From IMG/VR virus record IMGVR_UViG_3300044971_003295, positions 1-57,994 of that record: 57,994 bases of DNA. One strand, written 5' to 3'. The position numbers and the translations under genes are program-made. Shown here piece by piece: positions 41,435 to 48,952 of the stretch. This DNA is from a virus. Under the pieces are notes generated by a model. It was not told the origin of the DNA. It saw only the letters and a list, made by a program, of their open reading frames with translations, and did no database searches. The stretch's first letter is position 1, and each line of letters opens with the position of its first letter.

Positions 41435-41599
41435 GTGCCAAAATACAGAATAACCTCAACTATTCAGTTTGAGTTTGAGGGAGAGTTTGCCAACGAAGCA
41501 GAAGCAGAAAAGTTTGCTGGCAACTACGACAACCTACAATACTCAATGCCTGTCGAACTAGACATTGAGGAACTAGAAGACGAGGAAGAAGATGAGTGA
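41435..41599 (+). CDS. small acidic protein
   Basis: A 54-residue protein from GTG 41435 (GAGAGGAAAC upstream): MPKYRITSTIQFEFEGEFAN, then an acidic end. Overlaps the next gene by 8 nt. Confidence 0.6.
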   Translation: MPKYRITSTIQFEFEGEFANEAEAEKFAGNYDNLQYSMPVELDIEELEDEEEDE

Positions 41600-41843
41600 A
41601 ACCAGAGAAAACCCATACTTGTCTTACTCGCTAGATAGTCTAGGAACTATCGCACAGCAATACGCTCTAATGCTTGGTGGTGGGCAAACCACGCTAGGCA
41701 ACGGCGACAATCTAGGCGAGGCATACGAACAAGTATGCGAGGCAATCGAAAGTCGTCAGGAAACGGATTATTGTAAGCACGGAAACTTCCGTTGGACAGA
41801 CCACGATATTCCTTGCGGTGCTTGCGAGTTTGGCGAGGACTAA
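41592..41843 (+). CDS. small hypothetical protein
   Basis: An 83-residue protein (MSETRENPYLSYSLDSLGTI) with CKHGNFRWTDHDIPCGACEF at the end, a possible zinc site. Function unknown. Confidence 0.65.
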   Translation: MSETRENPYLSYSLDSLGTIAQQYALMLGGGQTTLGNGDNLGEAYEQVCEAIESRQETDYCKHGNFRWTDHDIPCGACEFGED

Positions 41844-41848
41844 CCAGC

Positions 41849-41886
41849 AACCAGATACCAGCCGAAAGGTTGGTATTTGGTGTTGC
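41849..41886 (+). terminator. 3' hairpin with GAAA loop
   Basis: ATACCAGCC GAAA GGTTGGTAT inside GCAAC/GTTGC. Confidence 0.65.
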
Positions 41887-41935
41887 GAAAAATAAAAAAT
41901 TTGCTTCGCAAATAAAAAATAAAAATCAAAAGCAC
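41887..41935. repeat. A-rich block with CTNCG palindrome
   Basis: ATTTGC/GCAAAT, loop TTC (41899-41913). Confidence 0.8.
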
Positions 41936-41963
41936 AGATAAAAAAGCATCGCCAGCCCGCCGC

Positions 41964-42016
41964 TTGACTTTCCAAGCGTTTCGTAGTTAGATAGTAATGT
42001 GAGGACTACACTCACA
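41964..42016 (+). promoter_or_regulatory. cassette promoter and 5' stem-loop
   Basis: TTGACT, 17 nt, TTAGAT; TGTGAG/CTCACA stem at 41998-42016. Confidence 0.75.
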
Positions 42017-42034
42017 GAAAACGAGGATAGTAGT

Positions 42035-42319
42035 ATGTGCGACAACCCTGAACACAACCACGAAATACCTGAAATGAGCGAGGCAGAAGTAGAAAAACTG
42101 TTTATGCTCGCAGGTGCGTTGGTGCTAGGTATTCAGTATTCCTTTGACCCGTCAGTAAATTTCCAAGAAGCACCAGAGGAAATTATAGAAATGGGGAAAT
42201 GGGAAATGATGGTCAGAACCATAAGTATCAAAAACGAACTAGGTGAACTGATAGACACAATCCTAGAACGGCAAAGCGACAACAAATTTGAGAACATAAT
42301 CAAAGACTTTGATTTGTAA
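42035..42319 (+). CDS. small hypothetical acidic protein
   Basis: A 94-residue protein from ATG 42035 (CGAGGATAG upstream). MCDNPEHNHEIPEMSEAEVE could bind metal through Cys and His; the rest is helical. Confidence 0.65.
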   Translation: MCDNPEHNHEIPEMSEAEVEKLFMLAGALVLGIQYSFDPSVNFQEAPEEIIEMGKWEMMVRTISIKNELGELIDTILERQSDNKFENIIKDFDL

Positions 42320-42324
42320 GAGCA

Positions 42325-42352
42325 CGACCTAAGCAAGTCGCAAAAAGGCTTA
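42325..42352 (+). ncRNA. H-type pseudoknot 5 (intercistronic)
   Basis: Stem 1 CGAC/GTCG; stem 2 TAAGC/GCTTA. Starts 5 nt after the stop, before the next gene's GAGAGGAAC. Confidence 0.8.
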
Positions 42353-42381
42353 CCCACCTAAACGAGAGGAACAGATAACTA

Positions 42382-42723
42382 ATGGCAGACTTTTACGGCG
42401 TATCAGTTTTGCTACCCCACGCAAAGGCTATTGCTTGGGATACTTGCCACAAGATTTATATCTTGATGGACAACGAACAAGTAATAAAAATGCGTGAATA
42501 CGGCTACGGCGACGAAAATGACCCAGACAGCCTAATCACCGCAGAGCAAATGACCAAGCAAGAAATGTTAGACACTATCCAAAAGTGGTATAACAGCAGT
42601 TGCTCATTACGCTTTATCAACGCAGTATCAACTGTGCCAGAAGGCACAGACCCAAATGAAGGGTTCGAAGTTATTATCGGTCAATTTGACGACGAGGACG
42701 ACGACACCGACGACGAGTATTAG
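42382..42723 (+). CDS. hypothetical acidic protein
   Basis: A 113-residue protein (MADFYGVSVLLPHAKAIAWD...) ending in a run of Asp (DDEDDDTDDEY). Function unknown. Confidence 0.65.
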   Translation: MADFYGVSVLLPHAKAIAWDTCHKIYILMDNEQVIKMREYGYGDENDPDSLITAEQMTKQEMLDTIQKWYNSSCSLRFINAVSTVPEGTDPNEGFEVIIGQFDDEDDDTDDEY

Positions 42724-42733
42724 ACCCCCCTCG

Positions 42734-42761
42734 CAACCTGAGCAAGTTGATAAACTGCTCA
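42734..42761 (+). ncRNA. H-type pseudoknot 6
   Basis: Stem 1 CAAC/GTTG; stem 2 TGAGCA/TGCTCA. Confidence 0.75.
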
Positions 42762-42777
42762 CTAAACACACCGCCGC

Positions 42778-42840
42778 AAAAATAAAAAATTGCGCTCCGC
42801 GCAAAAAATAAAATTGCCGCTGCGCGGCAAAATAAAAATC
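42778..42840. repeat. A-rich block with two CTNCG palindromes
   Basis: TTGCGC/GCGCAA, loop TCC (42790-42804); TTGCCGC/GCGGCAA, loop TGC (42814-42830). Confidence 0.85.
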
Positions 42841-42877
42841 AAAACCAGCATTTATAAAATGCAGGCCGTCGCCCTCG

Positions 42878-42928
42878 TTTGACGGACACGTCCGTTTGTG
42901 ACAGACTAGTTATGCGGACACCGTCCGT
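42878..42928 (+). promoter_or_regulatory. cassette promoter with operator-like dyad and 5' stem-loop
   Basis: TTGACG, 17 nt, CAGACT. ACGGACACGTCCGT overlaps the -35. The mRNA begins with TGCGGAC/GTCCGTA (42912-42928), nearly the same dyad. Confidence 0.7.
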
Positions 42929-42944
42929 AGAAATCGAGGACAAA

Positions 42945-43388
42945 TTGGAAACTGAAACAGAGAGAGTCTGTGTCTTAGAAATCAACTCAGACTGCACTTG
43001 CGAAGAGTATGACGAAGAAACAGGCGAAAGCAAAGTAGACGACAACGGCTATCCCGTTATGTCTAATTATTGCTACGGTTGCTACGATGACGACCTAGTG
43101 GCCTTGAAGTATGACGTATTACCTGAGTGGCTTGGAGCAAACGGTTGGGATACCGACACCAGAGTTACAATCAGAGGCTCAAGGATGGGTTGGACAAACG
43201 ATAGCGGGTATCTAACTACCACAATCGAATCAGCAGAAAAATTGCTTGATAAGTTGCGTATCAACGGCGACTACACCTTGCGATTCTATCGCAAGGGTAA
43301 GAACCTTGAAGTTGTAAGGTCAAGCCACGACGAACTTGGAGCGTTGTTTGAGTTTGAGTTAGCCGAAGAAAGTGATGAAGATTACTAA
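42945..43388 (+). CDS. hypothetical protein
   Basis: A 147-residue protein from TTG 42945 (CGAGGAC upstream; upstream ATGs lie in the 5' stem). CTCEEYDEETGESKVDDNGY and a CYGCYDDD segment, then RGSRMGWTNDSGYLTTTIES. The WTNDSGY region recurs in phage hypotheticals. Confidence 0.6.
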   Translation: METETERVCVLEINSDCTCEEYDEETGESKVDDNGYPVMSNYCYGCYDDDLVALKYDVLPEWLGANGWDTDTRVTIRGSRMGWTNDSGYLTTTIESAEKLLDKLRINGDYTLRFYRKGKNLEVVRSSHDELGALFEFELAEESDEDY

Positions 43389-43398
43389 CAGTAGTCTA

Positions 43399-43426
43399 CC
43401 TAGCCCTGCCGAAAGGCAGGGTTAGG
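43399..43426 (+). terminator. 3' hairpin with GAAA loop
   Basis: CCTA.CCCTGCC GAAA GGCAGGG.TAGG. Confidence 0.7.
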
Positions 43427-43439
43427 CCACTTGCGGCGG

Positions 43440-43485
43440 AAAAATAAAAAATGCGCTACGCGCAAAAATAAAAAATAAAAATCAA
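43440..43485. repeat. A-rich block with CTNCG palindrome
   Basis: TGCGC/GCGCA, loop TAC (43452-43464). Confidence 0.8.
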
Positions 43486-43520
43486 AAGCTCAATTAGAAA
43501 AGCATCGCCCGCCCGCCGAC

Positions 43521-43570
43521 TTGCGTAATGTTGCCGTTTGTGAAAGAATTGTCTTGCGGGACTATCCGCA
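43521..43570 (+). promoter_or_regulatory. cassette promoter and 5' stem-loop
   Basis: TTGCGT, 17 nt, AAGAAT; TGCGG/CCGCA stem at 43555-43570. Confidence 0.75.
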
Positions 43571-43584
43571 GAAACGAGGAAATC

Positions 43585-44052
43585 ATGGGATTAGACATGT
43601 ATCTTTCGGTTCGCAAATACGCTTCGGAGTATTCAGGCGACATACCGAAAGCCGACATCGAACAGGCAATTCGCCTATTCGGTTTCAATCCGTCAGAAAT
43701 GGGTTCGGGCTACACCGCCGCAGAAATCAGACTGACCGCTATCTATTGGCGTAAAGAGAACGCTATTCACAACTGGTTTGTGAAAAATGTTCAAGACGGA
43801 ATAGATGAGTGCCAAAAAGCGATGGTATCAAGAGAGCAACTAGAAAAACTGAAATCGGAGTGTGAGGTTGTTCTAGCCTTTCCAGAGAAAGCAAGTAGTG
43901 TCTTACCGACAGCCAGCGGGTTATTCTTTGGTGGAACGGAGTTTGATGACTGGTATTATGAAGGCATCAAGATAACTCGCGACAAACTCGCTAAGATACT
44001 CACCGACCCGACCTTCAAAGATTGTGAATTTGAATACCAATCTAGTTGGTGA
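43585..44052 (+). CDS. conserved phage protein (MGLDMYL family)
   Basis: A 155-residue protein starting MGLDMYLSVRKYASEYSGDI, a recognisable opening in many phage and plasmid hypotheticals; AEIRLTAIYWRKENAIHNWF and VLPTASGLFFGGTEFDDWYY also fit. Function unknown. CGAGGAAATC upstream. Confidence 0.75.
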   Translation: MGLDMYLSVRKYASEYSGDIPKADIEQAIRLFGFNPSEMGSGYTAAEIRLTAIYWRKENAIHNWFVKNVQDGIDECQKAMVSREQLEKLKSECEVVLAFPEKASSVLPTASGLFFGGTEFDDWYYEGIKITRDKLAKILTDPTFKDCEFEYQSSW

Positions 44053-44058
44053 TAACCG

Positions 44059-44086
44059 CCCTGCCCTCTCTACGGAGAGGGTAGGG
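44059..44086 (+). terminator. 3' hairpin with UACG loop
   Basis: CCCTGCCCTCTC TACG GAGAGGGTAGGG (12 bp, one G-T). Confidence 0.7.
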
Positions 44087-44096
44087 TCATTGCCGC

Positions 44097-44155
44097 GAAA
44101 AATAAAAAATGCGCTTCGCGCAAAAAAATAAAAATTTCGCTGCGCGAAATAAAAG
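44097..44155. repeat. A-rich block with two CTNCG palindromes
   Basis: TGCGC/GCGCA, loop TTC (44110-44122); ATTTCGC/GCGAAAT, loop TGC (44134-44150). Confidence 0.85.
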
Positions 44156-44193
44156 CAAAACCTCAATTAGAAAAGCATCGTCGTTCGCGCCGT

Positions 44194-44244
44194 TTGACTA
44201 AATCGCCAAACTATGAAAGACTAGTTATGCGAACGCCGTTCGCA
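44194..44244 (+). promoter_or_regulatory. cassette promoter and 5' stem-loop
   Basis: TTGACT, 17 nt, AAGACT; TGCGAAC/GTTCGCA stem at 44228-44244. Confidence 0.75.
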
Positions 44245-44257
44245 GAAACGAGGAAAA

Positions 44258-44626
44258 ATGTCTGAAACAAAGAAAGCAGTTGTTGTTCAGCCGAACGGAA
44301 CTGCCGAAGTTATTGAGTTTACCAGCGATACCGCTCTGGCAACTCTACAAAAAGCAGTAGACGGCTACATCGAACCCGTATCCCTTGACGAGAATTTCGT
44401 TATGTGGGTAAACGAAGAAGGGCTACTACGCAACGACCTAGTATCAAACTATGTCGGAGCAATTCTTTACCAAGAGGTATTCCAAATTCCAAATCCAATC
44501 AACGGCACTATCGTCTTTACAGGCGGAACTGACGAAGAGGGCTACACGCAGGGTCTAACCACCGCACAAGTATTCGCAGCGTTGAGTATGGCGGATGTAG
44601 CCTACAAAGCATCAAACCAGCAATAA
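44258..44626 (+). CDS. hypothetical protein (DUF3846-like)
   Basis: A 122-residue protein: VVVQPNGTAEVIEFTSDTAL, LQKAVDGYIEPVSLDENFVM, WVNEEGLLRNDLVSNYVGAI and INGTIVFTGGTDEEG follow the pattern of DUF3846 phage and plasmid proteins. Function unknown. Confidence 0.7.
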   Translation: MSETKKAVVVQPNGTAEVIEFTSDTALATLQKAVDGYIEPVSLDENFVMWVNEEGLLRNDLVSNYVGAILYQEVFQIPNPINGTIVFTGGTDEEGYTQGLTTAQVFAALSMADVAYKASNQQ

Positions 44627-44640
44627 GTTTCCCTCGAAAT

Positions 44641-44684
44641 CACCTGAGCAAGTGGCTAAACTGCTCTCTCCTTGCCTTTGGCAA
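44641..44684 (+). ncRNA. H-type pseudoknot 7 and small hairpin
   Basis: Stem 1 CAC/GTG; stem 2 GAGCA/TGCTC (44641-44666). TTGCC/GGCAA hairpin with loop TTT follows at 44672-44684. Confidence 0.7.
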
Positions 44685-44728
44685 AAATAAAAATTTGCGC
44701 TTCGCGCAAAAATAAAAAATAAAAACAC
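44685..44728. repeat. A-rich block with CTNCG palindrome
   Basis: TTTGCGC/GCGCAAA, loop TTC (44694-44710). Confidence 0.85.
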
Positions 44729-44757
44729 ATTTAGAAAAGCAAGCCGCTCGACCCGAT

Positions 44758-44806
44758 TTGCGTTTAGTCGCGTTCTGTGGCAAACTGATTATGCGGACAC
44801 TCCGCA
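44758..44806 (+). promoter_or_regulatory. cassette promoter and 5' stem-loop
   Basis: TTGCGT, 17 nt, CAAACT; TGCGGA/TCCGCA stem at 44792-44806. Confidence 0.75.
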
Positions 44807-44819
44807 GAAACGAGGAAAA

Positions 44820-45449
44820 ATGTTTATTGTCGAAGACATAAGAACTTGGTTTACGCCCTCAACTATCGACGAGTATCGTAGACTAATAAAACAGCCAACT
44901 CACAAAATAAATAGTGAAGATGAAGTTTGGAACAACTCTCTAAGTCTTTCTCAGTTTGTAGTCTACGGATACCCTAAGCCGAGAGATTACGGACAGGTAA
45001 ACTCAGGCTACCAACGCACTTCCGAGCCTATGAAACTAGGGTTGGTATCGCCAGAAGATTACGAGTGGCAAATTGCCGTAGAAAACTACTACCAATCAAA
45101 CTTGTTCGGTCAATACATACTGAACGATGAGATTAGAGAGCCAAAACTTGCCAAAAGTAAGTATCGCCTACACTACGCTAGGTTGCTACTTCCGTTCAAG
45201 CCCTTCCATTGGTCAAGTAGAGATTATTGGTCAAAAGAAGGCTCTCCGTTTATTCCCTGCTACTACATAGAGCGACTAGACGAAACAGGCAAAAAGGTCA
45301 GGAAATACATAGATTACTTTGCCGTAGACAACGCTTTCGTCTTAGAGCCTACGGGTTGGAACAAATCAGGCAGACGCTCACACACAATCCCCGAAGATTG
45401 GCTGAGTGGCAGACTTGATGGACTAGACGGATACGCCAAATTCGCATAA
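44820..45449 (+). CDS. hypothetical protein
   Basis: A 209-residue protein (MFIVEDIRTWFTPSTIDEYR...), one of the largest in the array. Tyr/Trp rich with RLHYARLLLPFKPFHWSSRD and GWNKSGRRSHTIPEDWL. CGAGGAAAA upstream. Function unknown. Confidence 0.65.
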   Translation: MFIVEDIRTWFTPSTIDEYRRLIKQPTHKINSEDEVWNNSLSLSQFVVYGYPKPRDYGQVNSGYQRTSEPMKLGLVSPEDYEWQIAVENYYQSNLFGQYILNDEIREPKLAKSKYRLHYARLLLPFKPFHWSSRDYWSKEGSPFIPCYYIERLDETGKKVRKYIDYFAVDNAFVLEPTGWNKSGRRSHTIPEDWLSGRLDGLDGYAKFA

Positions 45450-45455
45450 CCCACG

Positions 45456-45477
45456 CCCTACACCGCAAGGTGTAGGG
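45456..45477 (+). terminator. 3' hairpin with GCAA loop
   Basis: CCCTACACC GCAA GGTGTAGGG. Confidence 0.75.
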
Positions 45478-45490
45478 TTTGGCGTTTGCG

Positions 45491-45540
45491 GAAAATAAAA
45501 AAAATTCGCTGCGCGAATAAAATAAAAAATAAAAAATCAA
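45491..45540. repeat. A-rich block with CTNCG palindrome
   Basis: ATTCGC/GCGAAT, loop TGC (45504-45518). Confidence 0.8.
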
Positions 45541-45577
45541 AAAACACATTTACAAAAAACACGCCGCGCCCGCCCGT

Positions 45578-45662
45578 TTGACTTTCACCGCTATCGGTGG
45601 CAAACTATAAATGTAGAGCGGCGGCCTTTCGTTCCCCCCCCCCTGATACCGCCGCTCTACAC
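45578..45662 (+). promoter_or_regulatory. cassette promoter and long 5' stem-loop
   Basis: TTGACT, 17 nt, CAAACT; spacer dyad CACCG/CGGTG. A 13-bp stem TGTAGAGCGGCGG/CCGCCGCTCTACA (45612-45662) starts at +1 and has a loop with a long C-run. Confidence 0.8.
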
Positions 45663-45683
45663 CTACAAATCGAGAGGAATAAA

Positions 45684-46055
45684 ATGTCGCTAGATTGGAA
45701 CGCGTCAAAAGTCCCAAACATAGATTGGGACAACGAAGATGAGTCAAACCGAGTTGGTCGGTTCGCCTTTGTCTTGATGTTTCTCGGTATCGGTTCGGTA
45801 TCGGAAACCAATGTTGCCGAAGTAATTGTTCGCAACAAAATCCACGAGGCTTTGTTCGGGCCAGCGTATTACTACATAGACGAGGCCACAGGCGTTCGCA
45901 AGAGCGCTTACGACGCCGAGTTTATTCGCAAAATGGTCGGATACAGCACCAATGTTAGCACCGAGCCAAGAGCGAAGTGGCTAAAGCGTATGACCGACAG
46001 CGCAATCGCAGACCAAGTTAGGCAAGCCCCCCAAGCCGAGCCAGCGTTAGTCTAA
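45684..46055 (+). CDS. hypothetical protein
   Basis: A 123-residue protein from ATG 45684 (GAGAGGAAT upstream). VGRFAFVLMFLGIGSVSETN is hydrophobic; HEALFGPAYYYIDEATGVRK follows. Function unknown. Confidence 0.65.
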   Translation: MSLDWNASKVPNIDWDNEDESNRVGRFAFVLMFLGIGSVSETNVAEVIVRNKIHEALFGPAYYYIDEATGVRKSAYDAEFIRKMVGYSTNVSTEPRAKWLKRMTDSAIADQVRQAPQAEPALV

Positions 46056-46061
46056 GCACCA

Positions 46062-46088
46062 AGACCTGAGTATGTCTAAAACTGCTCA
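46062..46088 (+). ncRNA. H-type pseudoknot 8 (intercistronic)
   Basis: Stem 1 AGAC/GTCT; stem 2 TGAGTA/TGCTCA (U-G wobble). Confidence 0.8.
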
Positions 46089-46112
46089 CCCACTCCAACA
46101 GCAAGGACAAAA

Positions 46113-46292
46113 ATGCCAAAAAAATCAGTAGTTGATACGAGTGCCAAAGTGTGCGAAATGTGCCTACGAAATCCAGCAAAGGTTGATGTAGTAGTGCCAA
46201 TGGGCTTAGGCGAAAACTACGGCTGGGCTTATTGCGAAATGTCGCTATGCGCCGTATGTGTCGAAAGTCTGCCAGACCTGAAAACCAAATAG
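46113..46292 (+). CDS. small zinc-type protein
   Basis: A 59-residue protein with CEMCLRNPAKVDVVVPMG and CEMSLCAVCVESL. AAGGACAA upstream. Function unknown. Confidence 0.65.
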   Translation: MPKKSVVDTSAKVCEMCLRNPAKVDVVVPMGLGENYGWAYCEMSLCAVCVESLPDLKTK

Positions 46293-46297
46293 AACCG

Positions 46298-46323
46298 CAC
46301 CTGAGCAAGTGATAAAACTGCTC
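46298..46323 (+). ncRNA. H-type pseudoknot 9
   Basis: Stem 1 CAC/GTG; stem 2 GAGCA/TGCTC. Confidence 0.7.
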
Positions 46324-46326
46324 GCC

Positions 46327-46380
46327 TCAAAAAATAAAATAAAAAATTGCGCTCCGCGCAAAATAAAAAATAAAAGCAAA
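46327..46380. repeat. A-rich block with CTNCG palindrome
   Basis: TTGCGC/GCGCAA, loop TCC (46347-46361). Confidence 0.85.
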
Positions 46381-46415
46381 ATCCTCATTTAGAAAAGCAT
46401 CGCCGTCGCCGCCGT

Positions 46416-46467
46416 TTGCGAATGTCAGCGTTATGTGGCAAACTGATAGTGCGGAACAACCCCCGCA
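46416..46467 (+). promoter_or_regulatory. cassette promoter and 5' stem-loop
   Basis: TTGCGA, 17 nt, CAAACT; TGCGG/CCGCA stem at 46450-46467. Confidence 0.75.
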
Positions 46468-46480
46468 GAAATGAGCAATC

Positions 46481-47155
46481 GTGGAAACAGCAACTACCGC
46501 AACACTTGAGGTTCTAAATAAAATGTTCCTCGAAAACACTGGTCGCAGTTTTTTGGACAGTGGCAATGCCTACGGTCGGCACTTTGAACGCCAGCAGTCG
46601 ATTAGTAACGCCGAGCGTGAGCAGGGAAAAACCAGCGTCGATGAATGGGGAAACATCACCGTTCCATTATTCCCAGCAATTTCGGCTGTGGTTGAGTATG
46701 ACCCTGAACTAAATGAACAGTGGAAAAAATTCGATGCCGAACACCCTGACGATTCTTGGCACGATACGATGGGAATGTTCTTAGATGAACTAGGCGTTTC
46801 AAGGACTGGCGACCTTTACAGTGACAGTTTCCGCTACGGGGTCAATTCTTACAACAGCGAAAACTACCTGAGCCAAGATTTCCAAGCCGAGATTTTTGCT
46901 TACGGTTTCGAGATGTATGCCCTGCTTCAGATTCACGGTGGCACTGACATTCGCGGAGGATACACCGCACCCGTAGTGTTCAAGTGCGACTGGGAATCCT
47001 TAGTGACTCTAGGGCAGACAGCGTTCCTGAACTGTGCCGAATGTGATTTTGATTTAGTGATGAATGTTGTTGACGGTATCGTCGAATCAACTGACGACAT
47101 ACCTGACAACTGGGAACTGAAAAACGGTTGCCCACGCTGTAAATCGAAATTCTAA
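46481..47155 (+). CDS. hypothetical protein with C-terminal zinc ribbon
   Basis: A 224-residue protein from GTG 46481. FLNCAECDFDLVMNVVDG and NGCPRCKSKF near the C-terminus form a CxxC/CxxC ribbon. The ribosome site is weak (ATGAG). Function unknown. Confidence 0.65.
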   Translation: METATTATLEVLNKMFLENTGRSFLDSGNAYGRHFERQQSISNAEREQGKTSVDEWGNITVPLFPAISAVVEYDPELNEQWKKFDAEHPDDSWHDTMGMFLDELGVSRTGDLYSDSFRYGVNSYNSENYLSQDFQAEIFAYGFEMYALLQIHGGTDIRGGYTAPVVFKCDWESLVTLGQTAFLNCAECDFDLVMNVVDGIVESTDDIPDNWELKNGCPRCKSKF

Positions 47156-47165
47156 CCCCGAACCA

Positions 47166-47198
47166 CCGCCGAGCATTAGACCCCCTAATGCTCGGCGG
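47166..47198 (+). terminator. 3' hairpin with C-rich loop
   Basis: CCGCCGAGCATTAG/CTAATGCTCGGCGG, 14 bp, loop ACCCC. Confidence 0.75.
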
Positions 47199-47209
47199 AA
47201 TCGGCGTTC

Positions 47210-47262
47210 AAAAATAAAAAAATTCGCTACGCGAATAAAAATAAAAAATAAAAAATAAAATC
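47210..47262. repeat. A-rich block with CTNCG palindrome
   Basis: ATTCGC/GCGAAT, loop TAC (47222-47236). Confidence 0.8.
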
Positions 47263-47301
47263 AAAAGCTCAATTATAAATCGTCGTCGTCGGCCAGGTCG
47301 T

Positions 47302-47352
47302 TTGACTCGCGACCGCCGATGCGATAGTCTGGTGATGCGGGTCGCCCCCGCA
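47302..47352 (+). promoter_or_regulatory. cassette promoter and 5' stem-loop
   Basis: TTGACT, 17 nt, TAGTCT; spacer ends TCGC/GCGA; TGCGGG/CCCGCA stem at 47336-47352. Confidence 0.75.
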
Positions 47353-47366
47353 GAAAAGAGTGGAAA

Positions 47367-47798
47367 ATGATTGTACAAATTGTTGAAATGGAGAGAGACG
47401 AAGGTTGCGAGCACTTGGATGATGGCAAGTGCCAGCAGCACCGCATCGTTGGAGAAATCGACACAGACTCAGTGTTCTGGGCCTACGCCGAATTTCTAGA
47501 CAACGGCGAGTGGGTAAGAGATGACGGCGTTGTTTCTTACCAGCGCGACAGCATCGCCGTCCCTAACCTTGAGTATGACCCCGATGTTGCCTTGTTCTTT
47601 GCGGGTCAAGGTTTGGCCAAGGTTGGTGACACCAGAGATTATGACGATTGGGTCAAACTACAGAAACAGGTCAACTGGGAAAATCGAGTTGATGGCGAGT
47701 GCGAGATTTGCCACCACGCCTATCCAGCGAACTGCACTTGCCCGAGCGATGTGGACTGTCCAAATTGCTTAGCAGGCTCAGTCTGCATCTTTCACTAG
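47367..47798 (+). CDS. hypothetical Cys-rich protein
   Basis: A 143-residue protein with a C-terminal CEICHHAYPANCTCPSDVDC then PNCLAGSVC cluster, probably two zinc sites. N-terminus MIVQIVEMERDEGCEHLDDG. Function unknown. Confidence 0.65.
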   Translation: MIVQIVEMERDEGCEHLDDGKCQQHRIVGEIDTDSVFWAYAEFLDNGEWVRDDGVVSYQRDSIAVPNLEYDPDVALFFAGQGLAKVGDTRDYDDWVKLQKQVNWENRVDGECEICHHAYPANCTCPSDVDCPNCLAGSVCIFH

Positions 47799-47803
47799 CA
47801 ACA

Positions 47804-47831
47804 CCGCCTGAGTATGCGGAGAAACTGCTCA
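47804..47831 (+). ncRNA. H-type pseudoknot 10 (intercistronic)
   Basis: Stem 1 CCGC/GCGG, the most divergent stem; stem 2 TGAGTA/TGCTCA. Confidence 0.8.
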
Positions 47832-47852
47832 CCCAACAATAAGGAGAAACTG

Positions 47853-48014
47853 ATGACCAAAAAAGATTATCAACTTATCGCCCAAGCAATCGCTGATACT
47901 TGGTGCGATGCCGCGGCACAACTTGCCATTGCCGAGAACATCGCTAAAGCATTGGCAGACACCAACCCGTTATTTGATAGAGACCGCTTTCTAGCAATGT
48001 GCGGAGTGGCCTGA
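47853..48014 (+). CDS. small helical protein
   Basis: A 53-residue protein from ATG 47853 (AAGGAGAAAC upstream): MTKKDYQLIAQAIADTWCDA... Similar small helical proteins are common in actinophages. Function unknown. Confidence 0.65.
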   Translation: MTKKDYQLIAQAIADTWCDAAAQLAIAENIAKALADTNPLFDRDRFLAMCGVA

Positions 48015-48020
48015 ACCACG

Positions 48021-48040
48021 CCCCAGCCGAAAGGCTGGGG
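48021..48040 (+). terminator. 3' hairpin with GAAA loop
   Basis: CCCCAGCC GAAA GGCTGGGG. Confidence 0.75.
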
Positions 48041-48051
48041 AACAGGCGTTC

Positions 48052-48112
48052 AAAAAATAAAAATAAAAATAAAAATAAAAATTTACGGCTGCGCCGCAAA
48101 AATAAAAATAAA
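48052..48112. repeat. A-rich block with imperfect CTNCG palindrome
   Basis: TTTACGGC/GCCGCAAA, loop TGC, one A-C mismatch (48082-48100). Confidence 0.75.
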
Positions 48113-48147
48113 AGCTCATTTACAAAAAGCACGCGCCGCTCGGTCGT

Positions 48148-48176
48148 TTGCGTAATGTTGCGTTTCGTGGCAAACT
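48148..48176 (+). promoter_or_regulatory. cassette promoter
   Basis: TTGCGT, 17 nt, CAAACT; spacer and -10 contain TTGC...GCAA. No 5' stem here. Confidence 0.7.
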
Positions 48177-48211
48177 ATAAGAGCAGCACCACAACCAAAC
48201 AAGGAGATCAG

Positions 48212-48451
48212 ATGCAAATCACTCACGTAGCAAAGACGGACAGCGGAGATTACACAATTTCTTCGCTACCTTGCCCAAAGTGTTCGGTAGTATTCACCAC
48301 CGAAATCACGGGCGAGCAGTTGTTCAAAATCAACAACAACGCCCTAATTCAAGACATCGGCTTAGACCTTACCGCAGACCAGCGAGAGCAGTTTATCTCA
48401 GGGTATTGCGGAACGTGCTGGGCTGAAGAATTCTTTGGGGATGAGGACTAA
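48212..48451 (+). CDS. small zinc-type protein
   Basis: A 79-residue protein from ATG 48212 (AAGGAGATC upstream) with SLPCPKCSVVF and SGYCGTCWAEEFF, a zinc ribbon. The Lys-Asn-rich upstream frame is the A-rich repeat block, not protein. Overlaps the next ATG. Confidence 0.7.
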   Translation: MQITHVAKTDSGDYTISSLPCPKCSVVFTTEITGEQLFKINNNALIQDIGLDLTADQREQFISGYCGTCWAEEFFGDED

Positions 48452-48573
48452 TGGCACAAGCAGGATACATCAATTGCTCGGGCTGCGGGCGTTTGTTCAG
48501 CGCAGAGAGCAAAGATGAAATGGACTTGCTACTCTCGCACACCTGCGAAGACGAGGAAGGAGAAGAAGAATGA
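48451..48573 (+). CDS. very small zinc-type protein
   Basis: A 40-residue protein (MAQAGYINCSGCGRLFSAES...) with CxxC and a later HTC, like a single zinc finger, then an acidic end. Confidence 0.55.
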   Translation: MAQAGYINCSGCGRLFSAESKDEMDLLLSHTCEDEEGEEE

Positions 48574-48716
48574 ACCCCGAACTCGCGAAAAAATTCGTAG
48601 CAATTCTCAATGCTTACGAAGACCGAGAGATTAGTGCCGAAGAAGCACTAATCCGTATCCAAATCGCCGTAGCCAACGCTAACGAAGATGCGGAACACAA
48701 CGAAATCACTCTCTAA
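48570..48716 (+). CDS. small helical acidic protein
   Basis: A 48-residue protein (MNPELAKKFVAILNAYEDRE...). GAAGGAGAAG lies upstream inside the preceding gene. Function unknown. Confidence 0.55.
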   Translation: MNPELAKKFVAILNAYEDREISAEEALIRIQIAVANANEDAEHNEITL

Positions 48717-48727
48717 CGCTGCCCGAA

Positions 48728-48749
48728 GCCCACACCGAAAGGTGTGGGC
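48728..48749 (+). terminator. 3' hairpin with GAAA loop
   Basis: GCCCACACC GAAA GGTGTGGGC. Confidence 0.75.
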
Positions 48750-48761
48750 CTTGGCGTTTGC

Positions 48762-48820
48762 GAAAAATAAAAAAAAATAAAATTTGCGGCTGCGCCGCAA
48801 AAATAAAAAATAAAACCAAA
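48762..48820. repeat. A-rich block with CTNCG palindrome
   Basis: TTTGCGGC/GCCGCAAA, loop TGC (48783-48801). Confidence 0.85.
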
Positions 48821-48854
48821 AGCTCATTTACAAAAGACACGCCGCTCCGCCCGT

Positions 48855-48935
48855 TTGACTTCCGTTGCCGTATGTGGCAAACTAGTATTGCCAGGCAGTA
48901 AGTAATCCCCCCCCTTTCGTTGCTTACTGCCTGGC
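48855..48935 (+). promoter_or_regulatory. cassette promoter and long 5' stem-loop
   Basis: TTGACT, 17 nt, CAAACT; spacer dyad TTGCC/GGCAA. 13-bp stem GCCAGGCAGTAAG/CTTACTGCCTGGC (48890-48935) with a C-run loop. Confidence 0.8.
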
Positions 48936-48952
48936 CTTATCTAAGGAGATAG

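Noticed and set aside
47999-48211. Lys-Asn-rich N-terminal extension of the gene at 48212
   Set aside because: It is a translation of the A-rich intergenic block and promoter; the ribosome site marks ATG 48212.
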